From JAQWRV01 sp045564915 (GTDB lineage: Bacteria; Pseudomonadota; Alphaproteobacteria; Rhodospirillales; Rhodospirillaceae), in assembly GCA_045564915.1 (NCBI GenBank), contig JBJLGL010000011.1:186001-250000 (forward strand): a stretch of 64,000 bases of DNA, written 5' to 3'. Under the pieces are notes generated by a model. That model had not been told where the DNA came from. It did not search any database and saw only the letters and a program-made list of their open reading frames with translations. Position 1 is the first letter of the stretch. Every line of letters begins with the position of its first letter. Shown here piece after piece: positions 7,993-16,702 of this stretch. The position numbers and the translations under genes were made by a program.

Positions 7993-9639
7993 ATGACTGA
8001 GTTCAAACATTGGGGACAACTCGCTGCCGCCTTGATGGTGCTGCAAATTGTCCTGGTACTGCCAGATTGGCCCGGCAATCTCGTACCGCTTTGGTTTATC
8101 CGCCTGCCCGCCGAATTGCCCGTTATCGTATTGGCCGTTCTACTGTCGCATGGGCTTTGGCAGAGGCGATTATGCGCACTGATCGCGGGCGGCTTGACGG
8201 TTCTGACCGTTCTTAAGTTTGCCAACCTTACGGCCTTCACCGGCTTTGCCCGCCCCTTCAACATTTTGGTCGACCCCGGGCTCTTTGGGATCGCCCTTCA
8301 TACCCTGAGCGGGGGCCATGAAATAGTTGTCGGGGTGAGCTTGGCCATTACTATCGCGATCGCGATCGCGGCGGTATTCGTCGCTATGCGGTGGGCACTC
8401 ATGGTTCTTGCTTCGATCTGGCCATTAGGGTTCCGCATGCCGGGGATTGTTTTTATAGGAATACTGGCGATCGGCGCCGTCGGACTTAAGGACATAAAGA
8501 TTGGTTCGGCATGGTGGCCGGTGACCAGTGTGGATACCACGAAATTTGCGGCAGAGCGGGCGAGGTCGATTAGTGAGGGGATTCGCAATGACGCGCAATT
8601 CCGCCAAGACATGGCGACAGATCAAACTCCCGCCATCCCATCGGATAGATTGCTCGCTAGCTTAAAGGGTACCGACTTTCTCTTGATTTTTGTCGAGTCA
8701 TACGGTCGAACGGCCCTCGACGATCCGACTCACGCGGAGACGCTGCGGGCAACGCTTCGGCAATTTGAGGACGAGTTAGTCACCAATGGCTTCGGTGCCC
8801 GAAGCGCGTGGCTCACCTCCCCAACATTCGGCGGCCAAAGCTGGCTGGCGCATGGCACCTTGTTGTCTGGGTTGTGGCTCGACAATCAAAGTCGCTACGA
8901 CAGCTTATTCATCCGCGATCGCGCGACACTTATCACCGATTTCCACCGCAGCGGTTGGCGCACCTTAGCGGTAATGCCCCAGATTACGCGACCCTGGGCG
9001 GATGCCGCCCTCTTTGGTTATGACAAAGTCTACACGGCGACCAACCTCGATTATGCTGGACAGCCTTTCAACTACGTGACGATGCCCGATCAATACACGC
9101 TTTCCGTATTGGACGCGCACGAGTTGAGCGCTTCTGATCGTCCCTCCGTCATGGCCGAAATCGGTCTGGTCTCCAGCCACCACCCATGGACGCCAATCCC
9201 TCGTTTGATACCTTGGGATACCGTAGGTAGGGGCGAGATATTTGATCAGGCGCGGTCGCCCTTCACTGGGATCGATTGGAACGACCGGGCGCAGTTGAAA
9301 TACGAGTACACCCATGCCATTGAATACGTTTTACAGACATTGAAGTCGTATATTGTCACTCGCGGCCGGAACAATTTTGTGATGCTCATCGTCGGAGATC
9401 ATCAGCCATCGCCCATTGTAAGCGGCCAATCAGCGCCGCACGACGTGCCGGCCCATTTCATTAGCGGTGATCCTTCGCTACTCGGCGCAATAGACAACTG
9501 GAACTGGACTTCGGGCATGTTGCCAGACGAGTCCAGCCCGGTCTGGCGGATGGACGGCATGCGTGCACAAATCTTGAACGCGTTCACGCCTTCGGGTGGC
9601 GCGCCGGCATCCACAAGTACCGCTCAGGCAGGGAAGTAA
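7993..9639 (+). CDS. LtaS/OpgB-like sulfatase-fold phosphoglycerol transferase
   Basis: About 548 residues. Four to five N-terminal hydrophobic helices (about 10-185) precede a periplasmic alkaline-phosphatase/sulfatase-fold domain. Visible signatures are LIFVESYGRTALDD (metal site), the nucleophile region TSPTFGGQSWLAHGTLLSG, VSSHHPW and VGDHQPSP. In the LtaS/OpgB/MdoB family this fold transfers phosphoglycerol from phosphatidylglycerol to a glycan. The neighbour 66 bp downstream is an NdvB-like glucan synthase, so phosphoglycerol decoration of periplasmic beta-glucans is the likely job. Start: ATG 7993; an earlier TTG at 7951 is possible. The DNA is GC-richer than its surroundings. Confidence 0.83.
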   Translation: MTEFKHWGQLAAALMVLQIVLVLPDWPGNLVPLWFIRLPAELPVIVLAVLLSHGLWQRRLCALIAGGLTVLTVLKFANLTAFTGFARPFNILVDPGLFGIALHTLSGGHEIVVGVSLAITIAIAIAAVFVAMRWALMVLASIWPLGFRMPGIVFIGILAIGAVGLKDIKIGSAWWPVTSVDTTKFAAERARSISEGIRNDAQFRQDMATDQTPAIPSDRLLASLKGTDFLLIFVESYGRTALDDPTHAETLRATLRQFEDELVTNGFGARSAWLTSPTFGGQSWLAHGTLLSGLWLDNQSRYDSLFIRDRATLITDFHRSGWRTLAVMPQITRPWADAALFGYDKVYTATNLDYAGQPFNYVTMPDQYTLSVLDAHELSASDRPSVMAEIGLVSSHHPWTPIPRLIPWDTVGRGEIFDQARSPFTGIDWNDRAQLKYEYTHAIEYVLQTLKSYIVTRGRNNFVMLIVGDHQPSPIVSGQSAPHDVPAHFISGDPSLLGAIDNWNWTSGMLPDESSPVWRMDGMRAQILNAFTPSGGAPASTSTAQAGK

Positions 9640-9704
9640 AACTTGAAAACGTTTGTTGAATCGCGCGAGGCAGATTTACTCGTACAGAGTCTGGGGTACG
9701 TGAT

Positions 9705-12317
9705 TTGAGCAGATCTTTGCCTCTCATTGCGGCTGTCCTAGTCATCGTCAGCACTGCCACCGCGGGATTCTGGGCGTTTCAGGATCGCACCCTGTATGCG
9801 CCGGATTGGACCGGTGTGCTGCGTGGTGTTTCCTATAGCCCGAGCGGAATTTACAGTGAGGCCGATCTCGACCGCATTCCGGCAGAACGCATCCGCACCG
9901 ACCTCGAACACCTATCGCGTTTCACCAATCGCGTTCGTACCTACACCGTCGACCGTGGTCTCGATATTGTACCGGCAGAGGCCCGCCGCCTCGGCATGAC
10001 TGTCTCACTCGGAATCTGGCTCGGACCGGACCGGGATCTAAACGAGCAGGAAGTCGCGCGGGCGATCGAAGTTATCACCGAAAACCCGCAAACCGTCGAT
10101 CGAGTCTTTGTCGGCAGCGAAGTAGTGCTGCGCGGTGAACTTTCCGCCCAAGAGCTGGCGATCTACATTGCCCGCGTCAAACGCTCGATTCCGGCACATA
10201 TTGAGGTCGGCAGCGCGGACGTCTGGCACATCTGGCTCGATAATCCGGTTATCGCCCGCTCATCCGAATTCATCGGGGTTCACCTGCTTCCTTATTGGGA
10301 TGGCGTGGCGATCGAAGATGCGATGACCTACATTGAAGACCGTTTGGCCAGCATTCAGAGCAAGTTTCCGGCTAAGTCAATCGTCATCGCTGAAACGGGA
10401 TGGCCGTCCGAAGGCCGCATGCGACGCGGCGCGGTTGCAACACCCGCCCTCGAAGCGACTTTTCTTCGTACCTTTCTCGATCAGGCGGCGCGCAAAGGCT
10501 ACGACTACTACATCATCGAAGCTTACGATCAGCCGTGGAAGGCCGGTCCGGAAGGTGCCGTGGGAGCGTTCTGGGGGGTGTTCGATGCCGAGCGGGGCCT
10601 CAAGTTTTCCCTTACCGGGGCCCTGAGTTCGTTTGCCGAATGGCCCGGTTTTGCGCTCGCATCGGCCATCGCTGTAATTGTCGCTGGTGCCCTACTGTTG
10701 ACCAGACTGCCGACCGTACGGTTCGTCGGCTACCTGACATTCGGATTCATGCTCGGCGTGATCATCCTGACTGCCTTGGTGATCTTTTATTCTTCGGTGC
10801 TGGAATATGCAAACTTGTGGAACGTCGCCGTCGCTGCGGTCGTCATCCCGGCCTGCGGATTCGCTGCCGTGTTTATATTGACCGAGACGGCGGAGTTTGT
10901 CGTGAGTTTGTGGCGGCGTGAACGCTTCTCGCCACCCATTCCGGAGACCAGTTACGCTCCGTTCGTATCGGTACAAGTTCCGACTTATAATGAACCCCCA
11001 GACGTGGTTCGCCGCACACTGCAACAACTGGCAGCGCTCGATTATCCCAACTTCGAAGTCATAGTTCTTGATAACAATACGCGCGACGAGCGGCTTTGGC
11101 GGCCGGTTGAAGCGTGTTGCGAAAATCTCGGGCCGCAGTTTCACTTTTTCCATATTGGTGGGGTCAAAGGCTTCAAGGCCGGGGCTCTCAACAAAGCTCT
11201 TGATGTCACCGATAGCCGGGCCGAGATCATCGCCGTCATCGACTGCGACTACCATGTCGAACCAGGCTGGTTGAAGATGGTCATTCCTGGTTTCGTCGAC
11301 CTGAACGTGGCCGTCGTCCAGGCGCCACAGGATTATAGCGATGCCGATGAAAGTCTGTTCAAGGCGATGACTTTTCAAGAATACGGTACGTTCTTTCATG
11401 TCGGCATGGTCGAGCGGAACGAGCACAATGCAATCATTCAGCATGGGACAATGACGGCGGTGCGGCGCAGCGCCCTGCTCGAGGTTGGCGGCTGGAGCGA
11501 ATGGTGCATCACCGAAGATGCCGAACTTGGCTTCAAATTGCTTGAGGCCGGCTACCGCTGTGTCTACATGCCGAAGAGCCTAGGCCGCGGTCTCATGCCC
11601 GATACTTTTGCCGCCTACAAGGCCCAGCGCCACCGGTGGGTTTATGGCGCCATGCAGATCGCAAAGCGCCATGCCAAGGCGCTTCGATCGCGAGAAAGCA
11701 AGCTGACTCTAGCACAGCGTTATCATTTCGTGGCTGGATGGCTGCCGTGGTTTGCCGATGCGTTCGCGTTAGTGTTTGCTGTCGGAGCGCTCGTCTGGTC
11801 GAGTTTGATGATCGTCGATCCAAAACAGTTCGACGTGCCGATGGTGGCCTTGTCAGCGGTCGTACTTCTTCTGTTTCTGGTCAAGGTCGCCAAGACCATC
11901 TGGCTCCACGCCGCCAAAACCGGTAATGGTCTTGGCAGCGCGATCGCTGCAACTGTAGCTGGCCTCGGCCTTTCTTGGACTGTAGGCCGCGCCGTTTGGC
12001 TTGGATTGTTCAGTTCGTCACAGCCGTTCCTGCGGACACCTAAGTGCGAAGGGAAAGTGGCATTATGGCAAGCTTTGGGGGCGGCTCGCGCAGAAGCAAT
12101 TCTGTTCGTGCTCGGGACCGTCGCTGCGGTCGCCATAGCACGGACCTCGCAGCCGGGCGATGTCGCCGCCATCGTCTGGGTCATGGTGCTTGTTATTCAA
12201 TGCCTGCCTCATGGCATCAGTGTGCTCGTTGCAGTCGTCAGCGCCTTGTCGGGTCGTGCTGAGCCAATGCCCTTCGAGGCCGGTGCGCCTTTGCAGGGCA
12301 TTGTCAGAGGAAGGTGA
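9705..12317 (+). CDS. ndvB: NdvB-like beta-1,3-glucan synthase (GH17-TM-GT2 fusion)
   Basis: An 870-residue protein. A signal-anchor helix is followed by a periplasmic GH17 domain (about 30-310) with the acid/base region VFVGSEVV (near 137) and nucleophile region ETGWPSEG (near 229). Two or three helices follow, then a cytoplasmic GT2 domain with VPTYNEPPD (~425), DCD (~512), TED (~602) and QRHRW (~639), then further helices. This architecture and length match Pseudomonas NdvB (866 residues) and Bradyrhizobium NdvB, which make cyclic or short beta-(1,3)-glucans; the GH17 part is thought to cyclise or branch them. Start is TTG after GGGG. The upstream phosphoglycerol transferase probably modifies the product. 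Confidence 0.88.
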   Translation: MSRSLPLIAAVLVIVSTATAGFWAFQDRTLYAPDWTGVLRGVSYSPSGIYSEADLDRIPAERIRTDLEHLSRFTNRVRTYTVDRGLDIVPAEARRLGMTVSLGIWLGPDRDLNEQEVARAIEVITENPQTVDRVFVGSEVVLRGELSAQELAIYIARVKRSIPAHIEVGSADVWHIWLDNPVIARSSEFIGVHLLPYWDGVAIEDAMTYIEDRLASIQSKFPAKSIVIAETGWPSEGRMRRGAVATPALEATFLRTFLDQAARKGYDYYIIEAYDQPWKAGPEGAVGAFWGVFDAERGLKFSLTGALSSFAEWPGFALASAIAVIVAGALLLTRLPTVRFVGYLTFGFMLGVIILTALVIFYSSVLEYANLWNVAVAAVVIPACGFAAVFILTETAEFVVSLWRRERFSPPIPETSYAPFVSVQVPTYNEPPDVVRRTLQQLAALDYPNFEVIVLDNNTRDERLWRPVEACCENLGPQFHFFHIGGVKGFKAGALNKALDVTDSRAEIIAVIDCDYHVEPGWLKMVIPGFVDLNVAVVQAPQDYSDADESLFKAMTFQEYGTFFHVGMVERNEHNAIIQHGTMTAVRRSALLEVGGWSEWCITEDAELGFKLLEAGYRCVYMPKSLGRGLMPDTFAAYKAQRHRWVYGAMQIAKRHAKALRSRESKLTLAQRYHFVAGWLPWFADAFALVFAVGALVWSSLMIVDPKQFDVPMVALSAVVLLLFLVKVAKTIWLHAAKTGNGLGSAIAATVAGLGLSWTVGRAVWLGLFSSSQPFLRTPKCEGKVALWQALGAARAEAILFVLGTVAAVAIARTSQPGDVAAIVWVMVLVIQCLPHGISVLVAVVSALSGRAEPMPFEAGAPLQGIVRGR

Positions 12318-12356
12318 TTGATCCAACAGAGTTTTTGGACGTTATAATGAAGTCGT

Positions 12357-12430
12357 TGGCTGGGGGACGTGGATTCGAACCACGACCGGCGGAGTCAGAG
12401 TCCGCAGTTCTACCGTTAAACTATCCCCCA
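12357..12430 (-). tRNA. tRNA-Gln(CUG)
   Basis: The reverse strand folds as a complete cloverleaf. The acceptor stem is TGGGGGA/TCCCCCA with discriminator G and encoded CCA (12357-12359). The anticodon stem GCGGA/TCCGC holds the loop CTCTGAC (anticodon CUG), and the T arm contains GGTTCGAATCC. The anticodon CUG reads CAG, giving glutamine. The 5' U-A first pair is typical of bacterial tRNA-Gln. Confidence 0.95.
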
Positions 12431-12643
12431 TCAAGTTCTGCATGGAGATGGCAGACAAGACATCGACCACTCTGCAAAGTATTGTATCACATTGTAGACT
12501 ATGAATTTAAGTCTCAGCCGCTTAGCGCGCTGCATATTATGCATCGGCGCTATTATTTCAAGTCTTACTCAAACGGATGAAGAAGCGTCCAAAAACCAAC
12601 CGGTAGGTGGGCACTCCAGGCCAGCCTGTTGTGCAGAATACCG

Positions 12644-13888
12644 ATGACCTTCAAGGTCTTCGTAACCTATTCAGGATATTCCAGAATCATGCCTTTATTA
12701 CTTGCCGCCGTTGCCATTAATTCAATTCCGGTCAGCCTCATTGTTCCAATGCTGCCGTTTCTCGGGCAACGCTATGGCGCGTCAGAATTCGAAGTTGCCT
12801 TGCTTTTTGCAATCCTGCCATTGGTTGGAATTGTTGGTAGTCCGCTCTGGGGTAGATTGAGCGATAACATCGGCCGCCGCCGCGCCTTGACATGCACCCT
12901 TGGCGGAACGGCAATAACGTTTATAGCCTTCGCTTATGCTGACTCTCTGGCAACTTTTTATGCTGCTCGCGCCATGCAGGGTATTTTTCACGGATCCGTA
13001 TCCATTGCTCTTGCATACGTTGCAATAATTAACGCTGGACACAACCGGGCAAAGTCTATGGGCCAAGTATTCGGCGCTATGGGAATTGGCCTAGCGATCG
13101 GCCCGGCTCTTGGCGGATTTCTCATCGGCGATGATTCGGCTACTTTTTCGCATACTGCACCCTGTTTAGCTGCGGCGTTCCTATCCATTGCTGCAACTCT
13201 CAGTATTTTTCTGTTTCTTCCAGAACCAAGCGCTGAGGCATTTGAACAGTCTGATGTTTATAAGACTCCAAAAAAGGAATCTGCTCGGCAGAAACTGAGT
13301 GCCGTACTCGCGACACCGGCATTGTGGCCGCTGGTGCTTATGATCATGATCAGTGGCTTCAAGATGAACTCAGAACAGTTAGCGTATCCCTACTGGGGCA
13401 TGGCGATTGAATGGACACCTCAGATAGTCAGTTTTGGATTTGCAGCATTAAGTACTGCCTTTCTTATAACCACGTTTGGAATCATTGGGCCCATGACTCA
13501 GCATTATGGCGAAGAGAAAACACTCCTCATTTCAGCGGCTATCGACGTTCTCGCGCTTTCCGGATTTATTCTCACGTCTGGAACAGAGTGGGCTTTTGTG
13601 TGGCTACTTTTGTTATCCATTTCCAGTCCATTATGGGGGACAGTATTAATTAGCGTACTGTCACGGCATGCGCCTGATGGAATGCAGGGTCTTGTCCAGG
13701 GGTTAGTGACCTCTACGCTATTGGCTGGCCGCATCCTCGGGACACTGCTCGCTGGCATCGTGCTGGGCACATTTGGCTACATAGGTGTTTATATTCTGAT
13801 GACTGCTCTTGTTATTATTATAGTTTTCCAGGCCATTCGCTTTGTGCGCGCTGTCCCTTCACCAGCGGCAGATGAAATGGCACAATGA
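12644..13888 (+). CDS. MFS transporter, DHA1/TetA-like
   Basis: About 414 residues with twelve predicted helices. The loop 2-3 signature of the major facilitator superfamily is clear: GSPLWGRLSDNIGRRRAL. The motif C-like stretch of drug:H+ antiporters follows: VFGAMGIGLAIGPALGGFL. A hydrophilic loop (EPSAEAFEQSDVYKTPKKESARQ) splits the two six-helix halves. It is probably an inner-membrane exporter of small molecules; the substrate is unknown. Start: ATG 12644 (a TTG at 12629 adds five residues). Only 3 bp separate it from the next hydrolase gene, so the two are co-transcribed and may act on the same compound. Confidence 0.85.
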   Translation: MTFKVFVTYSGYSRIMPLLLAAVAINSIPVSLIVPMLPFLGQRYGASEFEVALLFAILPLVGIVGSPLWGRLSDNIGRRRALTCTLGGTAITFIAFAYADSLATFYAARAMQGIFHGSVSIALAYVAIINAGHNRAKSMGQVFGAMGIGLAIGPALGGFLIGDDSATFSHTAPCLAAAFLSIAATLSIFLFLPEPSAEAFEQSDVYKTPKKESARQKLSAVLATPALWPLVLMIMISGFKMNSEQLAYPYWGMAIEWTPQIVSFGFAALSTAFLITTFGIIGPMTQHYGEEKTLLISAAIDVLALSGFILTSGTEWAFVWLLLLSISSPLWGTVLISVLSRHAPDGMQGLVQGLVTSTLLAGRILGTLLAGIVLGTFGYIGVYILMTALVIIIVFQAIRFVRAVPSPAADEMAQ

Positions 13889-13891
13889 AGT

Positions 13892-14728
13892 ATGAGTGAC
13901 GACGCTGAATTGCGGTTCTGGCGCCCAAGCCCTGGGGTTAAGCGACTATATGTTGATGGCCCAGAGGGTCAGCTGCACGTCCGCATTAATCAGTCGGTAT
14001 CATGTCCCGATAAATTACCCCTGTATTGTATTCATCAAAGCCCGTCGTCTAGCGTTGCTCTAGCGGCTTTAGTTGCTGCCATGGGTGAGGACCGTGCATG
14101 TGCTGCGGGCGATACGCCAGGCTTTGGTGAATCAGATCCGTTAGAAAATAGGCCGGAAATTGAGGACTACGCTATATCTCATGGATCCATTATTGATGGC
14201 TTGGGCTGGGATAGACAGATAGATTTATTCGGGTTTTTCACTGGATCAAAAATTGCGGTGGCTCTGGCCTTGGCCCGTCCGGAACAGGTAAGACGGCTCA
14301 TTCTTTTTGGAGCACCATTGTACAAAGAGGAGGAACTTGATAGCGAACGCGCCACCTATAAGGCTGACCTTTACGATTGGGAAGCGGGCTATCTGAACAA
14401 ATGGTGGAAACATCTGAGAAAAGGGGTGCCTAACCCCTATCCATTATACCTGTTTGCTCGTCATTTTGCTGAAATCCAGCGGGGTGGCCCACAGTCCTGG
14501 TTGGGTCACCGGGCAGCCTTCAACTTTGACCTGCGTAAATGGTTGCCTAGACTGAACCAGCCGACGTTGGTGCTTTGTTCGGCTGATCCGCAGGGCGAAA
14601 AGTCGCTGAAGGCAGTTAACTATCTCAAAGATGGGCGGAGCGTCAGTGTTCCCTACACGGGCCAAGGATTACTTGACCTTCACACTTCAGAGGTCTGCAG
14701 TCACCTTCGATCCTTCCTAGATCATTGA
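13892..14728 (+). CDS. Alpha/beta-hydrolase-fold protein with altered nucleophile elbow
   Basis: A 278-residue alpha/beta hydrolase related to the MhpC/haloalkane-dehalogenase group. The oxyanion-side strand is PLYCIHQSPSSS, and AAGDTPGFGESD is the conserved turn. In the nucleophile elbow, FGFFTGSKIA, the G-x-S-x-G Ser position is occupied by Phe116. A candidate catalytic His lies in LLDLHTSEV near the C-terminus, and an Asp in SADPQ. Normal Ser-hydrolase chemistry is therefore doubtful, and a pseudoenzyme or another catalytic residue is possible. It follows the MFS gene by 3 bp. A related protein with His at the same position is encoded at 36236-37072. Confidence 0.78.
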   Translation: MSDDAELRFWRPSPGVKRLYVDGPEGQLHVRINQSVSCPDKLPLYCIHQSPSSSVALAALVAAMGEDRACAAGDTPGFGESDPLENRPEIEDYAISHGSIIDGLGWDRQIDLFGFFTGSKIAVALALARPEQVRRLILFGAPLYKEEELDSERATYKADLYDWEAGYLNKWWKHLRKGVPNPYPLYLFARHFAEIQRGGPQSWLGHRAAFNFDLRKWLPRLNQPTLVLCSADPQGEKSLKAVNYLKDGRSVSVPYTGQGLLDLHTSEVCSHLRSFLDH

Positions 14729-14834
14729 CAGGACTTCTATTTTTGCCGCAGCTTCTTTTGTAGCGATATTATATTGTTGAAGTGTAATTTAGTCCGCGGT
14801 GATAGGCGAATACAGGTGAAACTAGAGGGTTAGT

Positions 14835-15914
14835 GTGGCACGATCAAATACTTCTCGTCGAAACCGGCAAACAAAGCCTGCCAATCAAGGTGAGCATTGC
14901 CAGGATTCAACTCAAGACAAGAACCGGCCAGATTCGATTTTGGCTGCTATTGATCTTGGGACTAACAATTGTCGTATGTTGATAGCCCATCCCAAAGAGC
15001 AAGACTTCCTGGTTATTGATTCTTTTTCGCGTATCACCCGTCTTGGGGAGGGCTTGAGCGGTTCAGGTTGTCTTTCACAAGCGGCTATGGATCGCGCCAT
15101 CAATGCGCTTCAACACTGTGCCCAAAAAATGAATCACTGTGGAGTTACTGACTCGCGTCATGTTGCGACGGAAGCATGTAGACGCGCCAACAATTGTGAT
15201 GATTTTGTCGAGCGGGTATCCAAAGAGGTAGGAATTAAGCTTGAAATTATATCCTCTGATGAAGAAGCGGGATTAGCTCTTAAAGGATGTAAGTCACTAC
15301 TGAATCTTGATGTGCCCTATGCAATTATCTTTGACATTGGCGGTGGCAGTACCGAGGTTCTATTCGTCAAGATTAATGATCCACATGATATGACAATTCT
15401 AGGCTGTATCTCCATGCCCCTTGGTGTTGTCACCGTTGCCGAAGACTGTGGCGGCGGCGATCTATGCGAGCGCACTTATGAGGAAGTTGCGGTTAGGGTG
15501 GCACGTATGCTCTATCCTTTCGAGCAAGCTCATGGCATTTCTAGCAGAATTAAGGCGGGTGAAGCACAGATGCTAGGGACCTCAGGAACTGTCACGACGC
15601 TTGGGGGCTTACACCTTGGACTAAAAAGGTATGACCGGATGGTTGTTGATGGAATTACCCTTGATTTTGAAACCCTTTCCAGTCACAGCCATGCGCTGTG
15701 CAAGATGTCAATGCAAGAAAGGGCAGCGGAGCCCTGCATAGGCTGGCAGCGTGCTGACCTAGTGCTAGGCGGCTGCGCTATCCTAGAGGCAATCTGTCGG
15801 CTTTGGCCTGTAGGGCAATTGCGAGTGGCAGACAGAGGGCTTCGTGAAGGGATGCTAATTGATATACTCCAGACACAGGCACTACAAACCCCAACTCAGG
15901 CTGTCCTTTCGTGA
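14835..15914 (+). CDS. Exopolyphosphatase / pppGpp phosphohydrolase (Ppx/GppA)
   Basis: A 359-residue ASKHA-fold phosphatase. Phosphate loop 1 is AAIDLGTNNCRMLIA (about 37-51) and loop 2 is IFDIGGGSTEVLFV (about 162-175), with LGTSGTVTTLGGLHLG as the third conserved loop. It is shorter than E. coli Ppx (513 aa) because it lacks the C-terminal HD-like domain, as is usual for short proteobacterial forms. It hydrolyses polyphosphate and/or pppGpp in the cytoplasm. A basic, low-complexity N-terminal extension of ~35 residues precedes the fold. Start: GTG at 14835 after AGAGGG. The stop overlaps the rlmE start (GTGA), so the pair is translationally coupled, an arrangement common in Alphaproteobacteria. 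Confidence 0.92.
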   Translation: MARSNTSRRNRQTKPANQGEHCQDSTQDKNRPDSILAAIDLGTNNCRMLIAHPKEQDFLVIDSFSRITRLGEGLSGSGCLSQAAMDRAINALQHCAQKMNHCGVTDSRHVATEACRRANNCDDFVERVSKEVGIKLEIISSDEEAGLALKGCKSLLNLDVPYAIIFDIGGGSTEVLFVKINDPHDMTILGCISMPLGVVTVAEDCGGGDLCERTYEEVAVRVARMLYPFEQAHGISSRIKAGEAQMLGTSGTVTTLGGLHLGLKRYDRMVVDGITLDFETLSSHSHALCKMSMQERAAEPCIGWQRADLVLGGCAILEAICRLWPVGQLRVADRGLREGMLIDILQTQALQTPTQAVLS

Positions 15915-16615
15915 GCAAGAAAGGTCAGGACCCAGGACTATTATCCAGCGGACGTGGTCTTACAGTGCGGGTTGAGTCAGCTAAAGGACGAAATGCATCC
16001 TCCACACGTTGGCTTAAGCGACAATTGAACGATCCTTACGTTCGTAAAGCGCAGGCAGCCGGCTACAGGTCACGTGCAGCTTTTAAGCTGATCGAGTTGG
16101 ACGATCGTTTTAGAGTTATAAAAAAGGGGTCTCGAGTGATTGACCTTGGTGCAGCGCCAGGCGGTTGGACGCAGGTTGCTCTTGATAGGGTTGGTGCGGC
16201 TGGGAAGGTGGTGGCGCTAGATATTAAGAAGTGGGACGAGGTTTCAGGGGCAACCTGTCTCTCATGCGATTTCATGGACGACGAGGCACCTAACTACTTA
16301 AAAGAAGCTCTTGGCCATAATGAGAATAATCTAAAAGTAGATGTTATTCTTTCAGATATGGCTGCTCCAACAACAGGGCATAGTCAAACGGATCATCTGC
16401 GCATCATAGCTTTAGCCGAGGCTGCCTGGGCCTTTGCCGAAGAGGTGTTAGCCCCGGGGGGTGCTTTCATCTGCAAGGTTTTTCAAGGTGGGACCGAAAT
16501 GGAGCTTCTGAAGTTGATGCGTGCTAGATGTGCCAAAGTGGCCCACGCCAAGCCTCCGGCCAGCCGGAAAGAGTCGTCTGAAATGTATGTGGTGGCGAAA
16601 GGTTTTAGAGGATAA
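15911..16615 (+). CDS. rlmE: 23S rRNA (uridine-2'-O-)-methyltransferase RlmE/FtsJ
   Basis: A 234-residue RrmJ/FtsJ methyltransferase that makes Um2552 in 23S rRNA late in 50S assembly. SAM motif I is VIDLGAAPGGWTQVAL, the acidic loop is VVALDIKKWDE, and VDVILSDMAAPTTGHSQTDH is the catalytic Asp region. The Lys of SRAAFKLIELD, the Asp of LSDMA, the Lys of FICKVFQGG and the Glu of SSEMYVVAKGF make up the K-D-K-E tetrad. GTG start overlaps the ppx/gppA stop. guaB follows after about 90 bp. Confidence 0.95.
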   Translation: MSKKGQDPGLLSSGRGLTVRVESAKGRNASSTRWLKRQLNDPYVRKAQAAGYRSRAAFKLIELDDRFRVIKKGSRVIDLGAAPGGWTQVALDRVGAAGKVVALDIKKWDEVSGATCLSCDFMDDEAPNYLKEALGHNENNLKVDVILSDMAAPTTGHSQTDHLRIIALAEAAWAFAEEVLAPGGAFICKVFQGGTEMELLKLMRARCAKVAHAKPPASRKESSEMYVVAKGFRG

Positions 16616-16702
16616 GGAAAAGTCTGAAGCTCTGTCTTGAGGGAGCGCTAGAAGTATGTCATAACCCCGCAACTTTTTTCGATGAAGTGTGAGCACAGAC
16701 AT

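Noticed and set aside
8352..8372. GCGATCGC palindromes resembling HIP1-type repeats
   Set aside because: Two or three chance occurrences inside a coding region; no genome-wide over-representation can be judged from this window.
10692..11444. 250-codon minus-strand frame inside the ndvB-like gene
   Set aside because: A long antisense frame is expected in GC-rich coding DNA, and the sense gene has complete GT2 motifs.
12314..12580. Open frame of 88 codons with GRGFEPRPAES-like sequence
   Set aside because: It runs through the antisense strand of tRNA-Gln; GFEPR-type peptides are a known artefact of reading tRNA T arms.
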